A stretch of 11,864 nucleotides of DNA, taken from the NCBI GenBank assembly GCA_018816205.1, contig JAHIWJ010000154.1, positions 1 to 11,864 on the forward strand, written 5' to 3'. Origin of the DNA: Nanobdellota archaeon. Its GTDB lineage: Archaea; Nanobdellota; Nanobdellia; Pacearchaeales; GW2011-AR1. Both the position numbers and the translations under genes were made by a program. Below the pieces are notes generated by a model. The model did no database searches and was not told the DNA's origin. It saw only the letters and a list, made by a program, of their open reading frames with translations. Positions 1-5,730 of this stretch are shown here, in pieces; position 1 is the stretch's first letter; every line of letters begins with the position of its first letter.

Positions 1-106
1 AAAGATAGTATGAGACAAAAAGAATTGGGCTGGCATGTCGCGTTGTATAATCTTAAACGGACAATTAAAACTTCAAACGAAAAAGAGATTCAGCTTTTTT
101 TATTTT

Positions 107-596
107 TCAAAATTGAAATGGTTTCATTTGGGACAACGCCTGCTTTACCAGAACATAACAGGGTTTGCCTTCTTTTTGATAACTTCCAATACTCCTAAAT
201 CCATTATTTTCATAAAACCTCAAAACCTTCTACCTACAGTCCAACCAAAGACCTTTTTTATTCCCCATCCTTGCATAATCTTCGGCTTTCTTTAAAAGTT
301 TAGAACCAATATGTTTTTCCCGAAAATCCGGATGAACAGCAATCCAACAGACACAAGAGTAATCCCCAATATCCAAAAACCTTGAAGCATTCTCGTCTTC
401 TTCATTAAGTGTAAAAAGCAAGTATCCAACAGTCTTATTTTTTCAACTGCTAATATAAAGAATCCTCTTTGAGGATTAATAAATTTCTTAACTTTTTTGA
501 TGCAACTTCTTCGGTTCTGTTATCAGCCAACCGGATTAGTCGAATTAACTCGTTTACATCCTCCAGCTTTGCTTTCTTAATTTTCACCAAGTTCAC
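107..596 (-). pseudogene. Decayed GNAT-family N-acetyltransferase
   Basis: Translated in pieces, the minus strand gives a full GNAT layout. The N-terminal piece has KAKLEDVNELIRLI. Next comes FILAVE, then KTVGYLLFTLNEEDE, then the acetyl-CoA-binding region WIAVHPDFREKHIGSKLLKKA, then GLWLDCR and FYENNGF near the end. The reading frame is broken: the frame changes near 462-475, changes again at an A run near 437-443, and an in-frame TAG lies at 230-232 between LDCR and KVLRFYE. A GTG at 594-596 overlaps the stop of the upstream membrane-protein gene as GTGA, so the intact ancestor was probably translationally coupled to it. The terminal stop is TGA at 107-109. GNAT enzymes move an acetyl group from acetyl-CoA to an amine; the ancestral substrate cannot be read. 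Two frame changes plus a stop make decay likelier than a single sequencing error. Confidence 0.8.
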
Positions 597-1171
597 TTGC
601 CCAATTTCAACTTCTTCAAAGCCAAATAAAGCGCCGCCACAATAAGCAGTCCAAAAATAATTATGACAAATAATTTATCATCAAAATTCCTCGTGGCTGA
701 TTCTATAACCAAAAACGCTCCAGCCGGCAGAGAAACTATCTGCAGCAGCAAGGTCTGAATGAACAACCCAAGCACTATCAAGATAAATCCAACGACGGCA
801 AAAACAAAAAAAGTCACTCGGTTATAGGCCTTCTGCGCATCTTCAAACTGCTGATTACAAAGGTCACACTCTTTCAAACTCTTCGTACAGCCATAATTAT
901 CATACTCATAAATCGGATTGCCTCTCTGCGCATAACATGCATCAGTCTGTTCCTGCAGGCCCTTTGAGAACGTGCAATTCTGACAGCTCTGCGTGTCAAC
1001 CCAGTATTTGATAGGATAAACCCCTCCAAATCGGTCAATGCAATAATCTTCGTACAAAGGCCCTTCGTAAATATAACTAACAACCAAATTCACAAAAATC
1101 GTCAACATCACCGCCACAAAAACCCCCAGTATTATCGTGAGCGCCAGCGTTTTCCCCTTTTTTCCTTTCAA
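593..1171 (-). CDS. Cys-rich multi-pass membrane protein, unknown function
   Basis: This 192-residue protein has a basic N-terminus (MKGKKGK) and a strong membrane segment at about residues 9-33. A loop at about 34-117, probably outside the cell, holds seven cysteines (44, 63, 66, 79, 95, 102, 105), including two CxxC pairs (63/66 and 102/105). Two or three more hydrophobic segments span about 119-157 and 167-185, and the tail is basic (LKKLKLGK). The start is TTG, because an in-frame TAG lies directly upstream and only this start keeps the whole first membrane segment. A TATA-like element centred about 30 nt upstream supports it. The cysteines could form disulfides or bind metal. I do not recognise the family. 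The decayed acetyltransferase overlaps its stop, so the two were once an operon. Confidence 0.75.
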   Translation of the reverse strand: MKGKKGKTLALTIILGVFVAVMLTIFVNLVVSYIYEGPLYEDYCIDRFGGVYPIKYWVDTQSCQNCTFSKGLQEQTDACYAQRGNPIYEYDNYGCTKSLKECDLCNQQFEDAQKAYNRVTFFVFAVVGFILIVLGLFIQTLLLQIVSLPAGAFLVIESATRNFDDKLFVIIIFGLLIVAALYLALKKLKLGK

Positions 1172-1194
1172 CTATTGAAAAACCAATCGAACAC

Positions 1195-1208
1195 AATATT
1201 TAAGTATT
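1195..1208. promoter_or_regulatory. Near-palindromic TATA element shared by two divergent genes
   Basis: The element aatatttaagtatt reads almost the same on both strands (aatacttaaatatt). It is centred about 30 nt from the TTG of the membrane protein on one side and about 35 nt from the ATG of the fibre-like protein on the other. Archaeal transcription starts about 25 nt from the TATA centre, so both transcripts would have very short leaders. Its first 13 bases recur exactly at 3782-3794, before the second fibre-like gene. Promoter activity is inferred from position and base content only. Confidence 0.6.
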
Positions 1209-1236
1209 CTCATTACCACTAATTTGGCAAGAGAGG

Positions 1237-2409
1237 ATGACATACAAAACAGTTTCTGTTCTTGCATTTCTTGCAATATTCTTAATTCCATTTGCGAATG
1301 CAGTTGTTTCTCATGGTGCAAATCAAGTCTTTTTCTCAGACTCAGAAAGCTTGCAGTCAAAATTCACTTCAGGCGCGCTTGGCAAATGGCAGGGTACCAC
1401 CGATATTTACTACAACGGGGGAAATGTTGGGATTGGCACTGCGAGTCCTGCTGCAAAACTCGACGTAGACGGAGACACAGCAATTAGCAACGGCTACCTA
1501 ACTGTAACAAGATCTTCTGTAGGCAACAACGCGGCCCTTAATGTTCGCCAAACAGGCACGGGATTAATCGCAGAATTTGGAACACCTACTAATAATAATC
1601 TTGTTAACATCGATGCCAATGGCAACGTCGGCATTGGAACATCCGCTCCAGGGGCAAAACTAGAAGTCGCCGGACAAATTAAAATAACCGGGGGAAGTCC
1701 AGGAATTGGAAAAGTCTTAACATCTGATGCAAACGGTCTGGCGATGTGGCAAACTCTTTCTTCTGGAGGTTGGACAATTAACGGAAACAATATGTATTCA
1801 GCAGTCACGGGAAACGTCGGCATTGGAACGACGAATCCAGGGCAGAAGTTAGAGGTCGCTGGCTCAATCAAAGCCAAAGAATTAATAGACAGCGATGATT
1901 CAGCTTATTATGTCAACCCTAGCGGTGATTCGCTCTTTTCTGGCAGTATAGGAATCGGGACAACAGCCCCTCAAAAAAAATTACATGTGGTCGGAAACGC
2001 AGGGATAATTCGTATTGAAGGTAGCACGCATGCGTATATGGAATACTATCCATGGGGTAGCACAACCCGGGGGGCATATACCGGATTTCCAAGCAGTGGT
2101 AGCATCGACTTTAACATAGGTAATGAAGCTTATGAAGGGGATATTATTTTGACTCCTGGCGATAGTGCTGGTCCTGGCTCGCCAGTCGGAAGTGTAAAGA
2201 TTGAAAGGGGCTCATTATACCTCCCTAAAAGCGCTTCCAGTCCTTTTGCTTGTACATCCACAACTAAAGGAGCAATGTATTTTGATACCAGCGCAGGTTA
2301 TAACTCTGCTTGCACATGTATCCACGACGATTTCGTTAACGACTGGATATGGGCTTCTACCCAAAGGGAGGCCGGTACAGGTGTTGTTCATATACTTCAA
2401 TGTAATTAA
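1237..2409 (+). CDS. Secreted tail-fibre-like repeat protein (fibre protein A)
   Basis: This 390-residue protein has a signal peptide (hydrophobic core about 5-19, likely cleavage after ANA at residue 22). The mature chain begins VVSHGANQVFFSDSESL. Four copies of a G-N/S-V/I-GIGT-x-x-P-x-x-KL-x-V-x-G unit lie at residues 62-79, 129-146, 192-209 and 236-253. This unit is familiar from phage tail-fibre and other trimeric beta-fibre proteins. After the third copy comes DSDDSAYYVNPSGDS, another fibre-type motif. The last 60 residues are a different module with Cys339, Cys359, Cys361 and Cys389, matched by the gene at 3826. No virion, integrase or terminase genes lie nearby, so a cell-surface fibre or adhesin is likelier than a virus part. 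The ATG follows gagagg with no spacer, so translation may be effectively leaderless. Family assignment rests on repeats, not on a known homologue. Confidence 0.8.
   Translation: MTYKTVSVLAFLAIFLIPFANAVVSHGANQVFFSDSESLQSKFTSGALGKWQGTTDIYYNGGNVGIGTASPAAKLDVDGDTAISNGYLTVTRSSVGNNAALNVRQTGTGLIAEFGTPTNNNLVNIDANGNVGIGTSAPGAKLEVAGQIKITGGSPGIGKVLTSDANGLAMWQTLSSGGWTINGNNMYSAVTGNVGIGTTNPGQKLEVAGSIKAKELIDSDDSAYYVNPSGDSLFSGSIGIGTTAPQKKLHVVGNAGIIRIEGSTHAYMEYYPWGSTTRGAYTGFPSSGSIDFNIGNEAYEGDIILTPGDSAGPGSPVGSVKIERGSLYLPKSASSPFACTSTTKGAMYFDTSAGYNSACTCIHDDFVNDWIWASTQREAGTGVVHILQCN
1420..1995 (+). repeat. Four GNVGIGT-x-x-P-x-x-KL repeats inside fibre protein A
   Basis: The protein-level repeat units are encoded at about 1420-1473, 1621-1674, 1810-1863 and 1942-1995. 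Copies two and three are close in DNA (both contain aacgtcggcattggaac). Copies one and four have drifted in codon use. Spacing between copies shrinks from about 200 to 190 to 130 bases. The pattern suggests internal duplication of a fibre building block. Confidence 0.8.
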
Positions 2410-2420
2410 ATCTTCATAAA

Positions 2421-2442
2421 CCTCAGAACTTTAGTCTGAAGG
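2421..2442 (+). terminator. Possible stem-loop after fibre protein A
   Basis: Twelve bases after the stop codon, cctcaga pairs with tctgaagg around a seven-base loop, with one bulged A. There is no T run directly after it, so it may protect or process the 3' end of the mRNA rather than end transcription. The stem is short and could be chance. Confidence 0.3.
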
Positions 2443-2482
2443 GGATGCTGTTATCTAAATCTTTACTGACTGAAGTTAACTT

Positions 2483-2616
2483 TTAATCTGCCTTTACCTG
2501 TTGTCCCTGCAAACCCACATTTCCTATCTCATCGCCGACGTAAAACGACAGCTCACTGCATCATTCTCCATCTGGACAATAATCCTCTCGTAATCTGCCT
2601 GAACACCCTGCTGAAA
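2483..2616 (-). pseudogene. Probable remnant of a lost minus-strand gene
   Basis: The 321-base gap between fibre protein A and aIF2-beta has no intact gene. On the minus strand, one frame reads FQQGVQADYERIIVQMENDA with a stop just before it. A second frame continues SELSFYVGDEIGNVGLQGQ and then QVKAD and a stop at 2483-2485. Joined by one frame change near 2550, they give about 45 residues of protein-like sequence with a plausible beta-rich end. I do not recognise a family. It may be the C-terminus of a surface protein; chance is not excluded. Confidence 0.35.
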
Positions 2617-2701
2617 TCAACGACCCAGCCGCAGCACGCTGCAAAATAAAACAACTTAAGATAACATTCTATAATTCCAGCACCCCGACCTCGGCTAAAA
2701 C

Positions 2702-2710
2702 CTTATAAAC
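2702..2710 (+). promoter_or_regulatory. TATA box for aIF2-beta, leaderless start
   Basis: The box cttataaac is centred 25 nt upstream of the ATG at 2731, and no Shine-Dalgarno sequence lies between. This is the classic arrangement for an archaeal leaderless mRNA. Confidence 0.6.
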
Positions 2711-2730
2711 TCCAGTTTTATCCTCCTTCT

Positions 2731-3141
2731 ATGGAATCCTACGAACAACTCCTCGACAAAGCATACTCTCAAGTCAAAGTCGTAGAAGGTTCTTCCGAAA
2801 GATGCGAAATCCCGAAGGTAGAAGGCAATGTTACCGGGAACAACACATTCATCACAAACTTCGCCCAAATTGCAGATTGTCTGAGGAGGGACCCGCAGCA
2901 TCTGGCAAAATTCCTCCAAAAAGAACTCGCAGTTTCAGGCAGAGTCGACGGTGGAAGACTAATCCTAAAAACAAAACTCAACTCCTCAAAAGTAAACGAA
3001 AAAATAGAAAAATATTCCCATGAATTCGTCATCTGCCCGGTCTGCGGCAAACCCGACACCGAAGTCATTTCAGAAAAAGGAATTAAATACAAACACTGCC
3101 TTGCATGCGGCGCAAAAAGCCCGATAAAATACCATCTTTGA
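2731..3141 (+). CDS. Translation initiation factor 2 subunit beta (aIF2-beta)
   Basis: aIF2 brings methionyl initiator tRNA to the small ribosomal subunit as a GTP-dependent alpha-beta-gamma trimer; this is the beta subunit. The protein is 136 residues, normal for archaeal aIF2-beta. The N-terminal helix (MESYEQLLDKAYSQV) is the part that binds the gamma subunit in this family. The central alpha-beta core includes the family motif NFAQIADCLRRDPQHLAKFLQKEL (about 43-66) and GRLILKTKL. The C-terminal zinc ribbon has Cys102, Cys105, Cys123 and Cys126 (CPVC and CLAC), followed by GAKSPIKYHL. The start is supported by a TATA box 25 nt upstream. A DUF424 gene lies about 340 bases downstream on the same strand, separated by a broken ORF. 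Confidence 0.97.
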   Translation: MESYEQLLDKAYSQVKVVEGSSERCEIPKVEGNVTGNNTFITNFAQIADCLRRDPQHLAKFLQKELAVSGRVDGGRLILKTKLNSSKVNEKIEKYSHEFVICPVCGKPDTEVISEKGIKYKHCLACGAKSPIKYHL

Positions 3142-3191
3142 AACGCTTTCTGTAAAACAATCTTTGAATATTCCATTTGTCCAATAAGAAC

Positions 3192-3434
3192 ATGGCCGGG
3201 TATGCTGATGCAATTCAAGTTTTGAGACGTTTTGGTAGGGAACCAGAAAATTCCGCGAGATTTTTGTATGGTTCATATATTGCGCGACATGGGTGACAGG
3301 CCGACAGTGGTTATTCTTCCTCTCGTGGCAACTCTGAACAGCAGACCAATCGTATGGTGTCCTGTGAAAAAACGCCCTTAGACTTAGACATAACACATCT
3401 TCGTGGACTTACAATTCAAGATATGCTTCAATAA
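3192..3434 (+). pseudogene. Broken ORF of about 80 codons
   Basis: The 336-base gap between aIF2-beta and the DUF424 gene is not empty. From an ATG at 3192 the plus strand reads MAGYADAIQVLRRFGREPEN and then SARFLYGSYIARHG, to a TGA at 3294-3296. The same frame ends naturally at TAA 3432-3434 after LRGLTIQDMLQ. Between about 3289 and 3365 another frame carries MGDRPTVVILPLVATLNSRP and IVWCPVKKRP. A single protein could be restored by two compensating frame changes. I do not recognise the family. Either a small gene is decaying or the assembly has two indels. The in-frame TGA is not taken as recoded, because TGA is used as a normal stop by intact genes here. Confidence 0.45.
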
Positions 3435-3477
3435 GTTCCTGACCTAAAGATTTTTTAATCTGATTTTTATAATAAAT

Positions 3478-3777
3478 ATGATGTACCTAAAAGTCCACGA
3501 ATCCTACCGAAAAGTCGTTGCCCTCGCCGACTCAGAACTAATCGGAAAAACTTTCGAAGAAGGAAAGAAGCAGCTGTCCATAACAGAAAACTTCTACAAA
3601 GGCGACCTAATGGAAGAAGAAAAAGTTATAGAAGCCCTCAAGGACCTTGCGCTAGACGACGCAACTTTTAATATCGTAGGCAAAAAGTCGATAAATACTG
3701 CACTCAAGGCAGAAATCATAGCAAAAGAAATGATAGCAAAAGTCCAAGGCATCCCCTTTGCACTGGTTTTGTTATAA
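3478..3777 (+). CDS. DUF424 family protein
   Basis: This 99-residue protein fits the archaeal DUF424 pattern. LADSELIGKTFEEG (about 16-29) matches the family's CD-x-ELLGK-x-F-x-EG. ITENFYKGDLM (35-45) matches its FY-G segment. FNIVGKKSI (64-72) matches NLVGE-x-AV, and GIPFA (91-95) sits where the family has G-x-PHA. The two start codons are adjacent; the second ATG (3481) gives the usual family start MYLKVH. An A/T-rich box at 3451-3459 is 23-26 nt upstream, so the mRNA is probably leaderless. The molecular function is not established. Nearness to aIF2-beta hints at a translation link, but this is context only. Confidence 0.85.
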   Translation: MMYLKVHESYRKVVALADSELIGKTFEEGKKQLSITENFYKGDLMEEEKVIEALKDLALDDATFNIVGKKSINTALKAEIIAKEMIAKVQGIPFALVLL

Positions 3778-3780
3778 AAG

Positions 3781-3794
3781 AAATATTTAAGTAT
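3781..3794 (+). promoter_or_regulatory. Promoter of fibre protein B, matching that of fibre protein A
   Basis: The stretch aatatttaagtat at 3782-3794 is identical to 1195-1207 before the other fibre-like gene. The distance to the ATG is also alike (31 and 29 nt between). A shared TATA plus flanking bases suggests joint control by the same factors. Part of the match is simply the TATA consensus. Confidence 0.6.
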
Positions 3795-3825
3795 CCTAAA
3801 ATTCTTACTCTTTTGATAAAAAGAG

Positions 3826-4794
3826 ATGGACATTCATATACACATTGAAAAAAAACATTTTGTAGGTTTCTTAGTGATATTGGGATTGATACTTGGAACT
3901 GGTGTAACTTACGCCGTTGTTTCTCATGGGGCCGATCAAGTATTTTTTTCAGACGGAAGCAGCCTTGCGGGCCTTGTAGCCGGCGGAGCACAAATCTGCA
4001 CCAGTGCACTTTCCGGAGACACTAATTGCATTGATGCAGTAGGAATTACCACAGAGACTGATCCCACAGTTCCAGCAGGAATCAAAGACGGAATTACTTG
4101 GACAGAGGTCTCCAATAGGCCTGCCGGATTGGATGATGGAGATCAAGTCGGAATTACTTCAGAAACAGATCCGCAGGTAGATTCAGTCGTAAACGCAAGA
4201 ATTTGCCAAGGAGATGCCAATGGATATGTTGACTGCAATCTTGTTCAAGACGCCAGCGGAGACTGCGGTGCAGGATATGTCTGCATAGGGGGCCATGATC
4301 ATGATTCAAGATATTACACAGAGGCCGAGTCTAACACAAATTACGTCAACGCCGTAGGAGACACAATGACCGGAGGTTTGCTAATATCCGGCGGCAGCTT
4401 CGAAGTAGCAGGCGGCAATACTCGCTTAGACAATTATGTTTACATTACTGACTACGATGGCGAAAGCGCAAGCGAAGACGTTAGCATGATTGCAAGAGAC
4501 GGTAACTTACAACACCGGAGCGGTGGGGTTGTAATAGGTTCATATGCCAACGGAGATGCGACAGTTGGAGCATTAGACACCGGAGATTTATTAGTAAAAG
4601 ACTCACTCATAGCCCAAGGATACTTCAGACTGCCTGTGCGTTCAGGCAACCCATTCAATTGTAACATGAACACTGTGGGTTATGCCTACGTGGACACAAC
4701 AAGCGTAGACACAATCTGCTTATGCGCGGATATAGCCGGAGGAGGATGGGCCTGGATAGACATAAGCAACCCGAGCGGCCCTGCTTGTACATAA
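3826..4794 (+). CDS. Secreted tail-fibre-like protein (fibre protein B)
   Basis: This 322-residue protein starts with a charged stretch (MDIHIHIEKKH), then a hydrophobic core at 13-28 and a likely cleavage after TYA at residue 30. The mature chain begins VVSHGADQVFFSDGSSL, nearly the same as fibre protein A. Two GIT-T/S-ETDP units lie at 73-80 and 109-116, around WTEVSNRPAGLDDGDQVG, a motif seen in bacterial and phage fibre proteins. HDHDSRYYTEAESN at 157-170 followed by AVGDTMTGGLL (176-186) is typical of phage tail-fibre shafts. The C-terminal module (about 270-322) has Cys279, Cys298, Cys300 and Cys321, with the CxC spacing found in fibre protein A, and a Trp-rich WAWID. Probably a trimeric fibre exposed outside the cell. 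It could serve adhesion to a host or neighbour cell; that role is inferred. Confidence 0.8.
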   Translation: MDIHIHIEKKHFVGFLVILGLILGTGVTYAVVSHGADQVFFSDGSSLAGLVAGGAQICTSALSGDTNCIDAVGITTETDPTVPAGIKDGITWTEVSNRPAGLDDGDQVGITSETDPQVDSVVNARICQGDANGYVDCNLVQDASGDCGAGYVCIGGHDHDSRYYTEAESNTNYVNAVGDTMTGGLLISGGSFEVAGGNTRLDNYVYITDYDGESASEDVSMIARDGNLQHRSGGVVIGSYANGDATVGALDTGDLLVKDSLIAQGYFRLPVRSGNPFNCNMNTVGYAYVDTTSVDTICLCADIAGGGWAWIDISNPSGPACT

Positions 4795-4853
4795 CTATTT
4801 TTATAAACTACTTTCTGTTCTCAATCTCCAGGTAATCCAGGCCAAAGCAACAA

Positions 4854-4862
4854 CTTAAAAAA
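4854..4862 (+). promoter_or_regulatory. TATA-like box for the KH protein
   Basis: The box cttaaaaaa is centred 26 nt upstream of the ATG at 4884, which selects that ATG over the TTG at 4878. A second box, ttataaact near 4801, is stronger in sequence but would give a leader of about 55 nt. Confidence 0.45.
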
Positions 4863-4883
4863 CATCTACTTCTTTAATTGTTT

Positions 4884-5429
4884 ATGGAAAATTTCTACAT
4901 AAAAAGAATCCAAGATGTCAAAAAAAACCTAAAAGAACTAAAAGAAAAACTGAACGTAAAAGTAACAATTCAAAAAAACCAACTAACCATTGAAGGCGGA
5001 ACAATAGAAGAATTCGACGCCTCGCGAGTTTTCGAAGCAATTGCCTTCGGTTTCTCGGTAAAAAAAGCTCTCCCCTTAAAAGATGAAGACTATCAATTCA
5101 GAACTGTCCACATAAAAGACCACACACGAAGAAACCTCGCAGACATAAAGTCCCGACTAATCGGAAAGAAAGGCAAAACCCGAAGAGTTTTCGCTGACAC
5201 CTCTGGTTGCGAAATCCTCATCACCGAGACAGAAGTTGGAATAATCGGCCTAGTTGAAGACGTCGAAAACGCAGAAACCGCAATCATCCACCTCATCAAA
5301 GGCTCAAAGCAAACAAACATGTACCGATTTCTAGAAAAACAAAACGCAATAAAAAAAGAAAACACCTCTTTTCCAGACTTAAATCAAGTCTCGCACAGTC
5401 AAACCGTGCACGAAAAAGAAAAGAAGTAA
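4884..5429 (+). CDS. KH-domain RNA-binding protein, archaeal Dim2/Krr1 (Pno1) type
   Basis: This 181-residue protein has two KH-like domains. The first (about 4-65) is degenerate and lacks a clear GxxG loop; it includes VKVTIQKNQLTIEGG. The second (about 70-140) has the RNA-binding loop in IKSRLIGKKGKTRRVFADT, with GKKG at 94-97, followed by CEILI and the helix AETAIIHLIKG. The segment KQTNMYRFLEK after it matches the HxxVYxFLE end of archaeal Dim2 proteins. The family binds the 3' part of 16S rRNA during small-subunit maturation, and the archaeal member is reported to work with aIF2-alpha. A polar tail from about 150 is likely disordered. ATG at 4884 is chosen over TTG 4878 because of the TATA spacing. 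Confidence 0.88.
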   Translation: MENFYIKRIQDVKKNLKELKEKLNVKVTIQKNQLTIEGGTIEEFDASRVFEAIAFGFSVKKALPLKDEDYQFRTVHIKDHTRRNLADIKSRLIGKKGKTRRVFADTSGCEILITETEVGIIGLVEDVENAETAIIHLIKGSKQTNMYRFLEKQNAIKKENTSFPDLNQVSHSQTVHEKEKK

Positions 5430-5451
5430 GAATAAACTAACTTGCGTTAGA

Positions 5452-5544
5452 TTACTTTCTTTTCTTCTTAGCAGCTTTCGTTGTTCGCTTAGCTGCCTTC
5501 TTGACAGCCTTCTTAGCTGCCTTTCTTGTTGTTTTCTTTGGCAT
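5452..5544 (-). CDS. Tiny Lys/Ala-rich basic peptide, possible DNA-binding
   Basis: From the ATG at 5544 the peptide is 30 residues: MPKKTTRKAAKKAVKKAAKR and then TTKAAKKKRK. Half the residues are Lys or Arg and nearly all the rest are Ala or Thr, the composition of histone H1 tails and of bacterial H1-like proteins. It is too short for a folded domain and would bind DNA or RNA by charge. A TATA-like element (ttttatac, minus strand, 5593-5600) would give a leader of about 27 nt with no obvious Shine-Dalgarno. The frame stays open upstream to a TTG at 5635-5637 (61 residues), but that start lies upstream of the predicted promoter. Its stop is 22 bases from that of the convergent KH gene. Whether it is expressed cannot be judged from sequence. 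Confidence 0.6.
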   Translation of the reverse strand: MPKKTTRKAAKKAVKKAAKRTTKAAKKKRK

Positions 5545-5698
5545 TTTGCGTTCAACTCTTTTCTGTTTTGATAGATTTACACACAGTCTTGCGTATAAAA
5601 AGCTTTCGAAAATTTCGCCTCCGCGCAACTCCAGCAAAAACAGACAAAAAATTTATCGTCGGCAAATTCTAAAGCACAAATCCAACAAACACAACAAG

Positions 5699-5706
5699 TT
5701 TTAAAA
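5699..5706 (+). promoter_or_regulatory. TATA box of the tRNA-Asn gene
   Basis: The box ttttaaaa is centred about 28 nt upstream of the first tRNA base, as expected for an archaeal tRNA promoter. Confidence 0.55.
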
Positions 5707-5730
5707 AGAGTTTTTCTCTCAACAGTTTAG

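Noticed and set aside
230..232. In-frame TAG in the acetyltransferase as a possible pyrrolysine codon
   Set aside because: The same gene also has two frame changes, so a dead gene is simpler. GNAT enzymes have no known need for pyrrolysine and no pyl genes are visible.
35..295. Plus-strand frame of 86 codons at the left edge
   Set aside because: It lies opposite the decayed acetyltransferase, is rich in Phe, Leu and Asn from AT content, and has no recognisable motif.
1420..1995. A CRISPR array or DNA tandem repeat
   Set aside because: The repeats are coding, unevenly spaced and conserved at protein rather than DNA level.
3294..3296. In-frame TGA as selenocysteine or a recoded codon
   Set aside because: TGA ends intact genes here (593-595, 10200-10202), no SECIS-like hairpin is evident, and the sequence after it fits better in another frame.
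2769..3396. Long minus-strand frames opposite aIF2-beta and the following gap
   Set aside because: They are mirror frames of a secure gene; their composition (many Cys, His, Phe) is not protein-like and there is no promoter.
1237..4794. A prophage or provirus defined by the tail-fibre motifs
   Set aside because: Both proteins have signal peptides, which virion fibres normally lack, and no integrase, capsid, terminase or portal gene is present.
4878..4883. TTG start for the KH protein
   Set aside because: It adds only two residues, and the ATG at 4884 fits the 26-nt TATA spacing.
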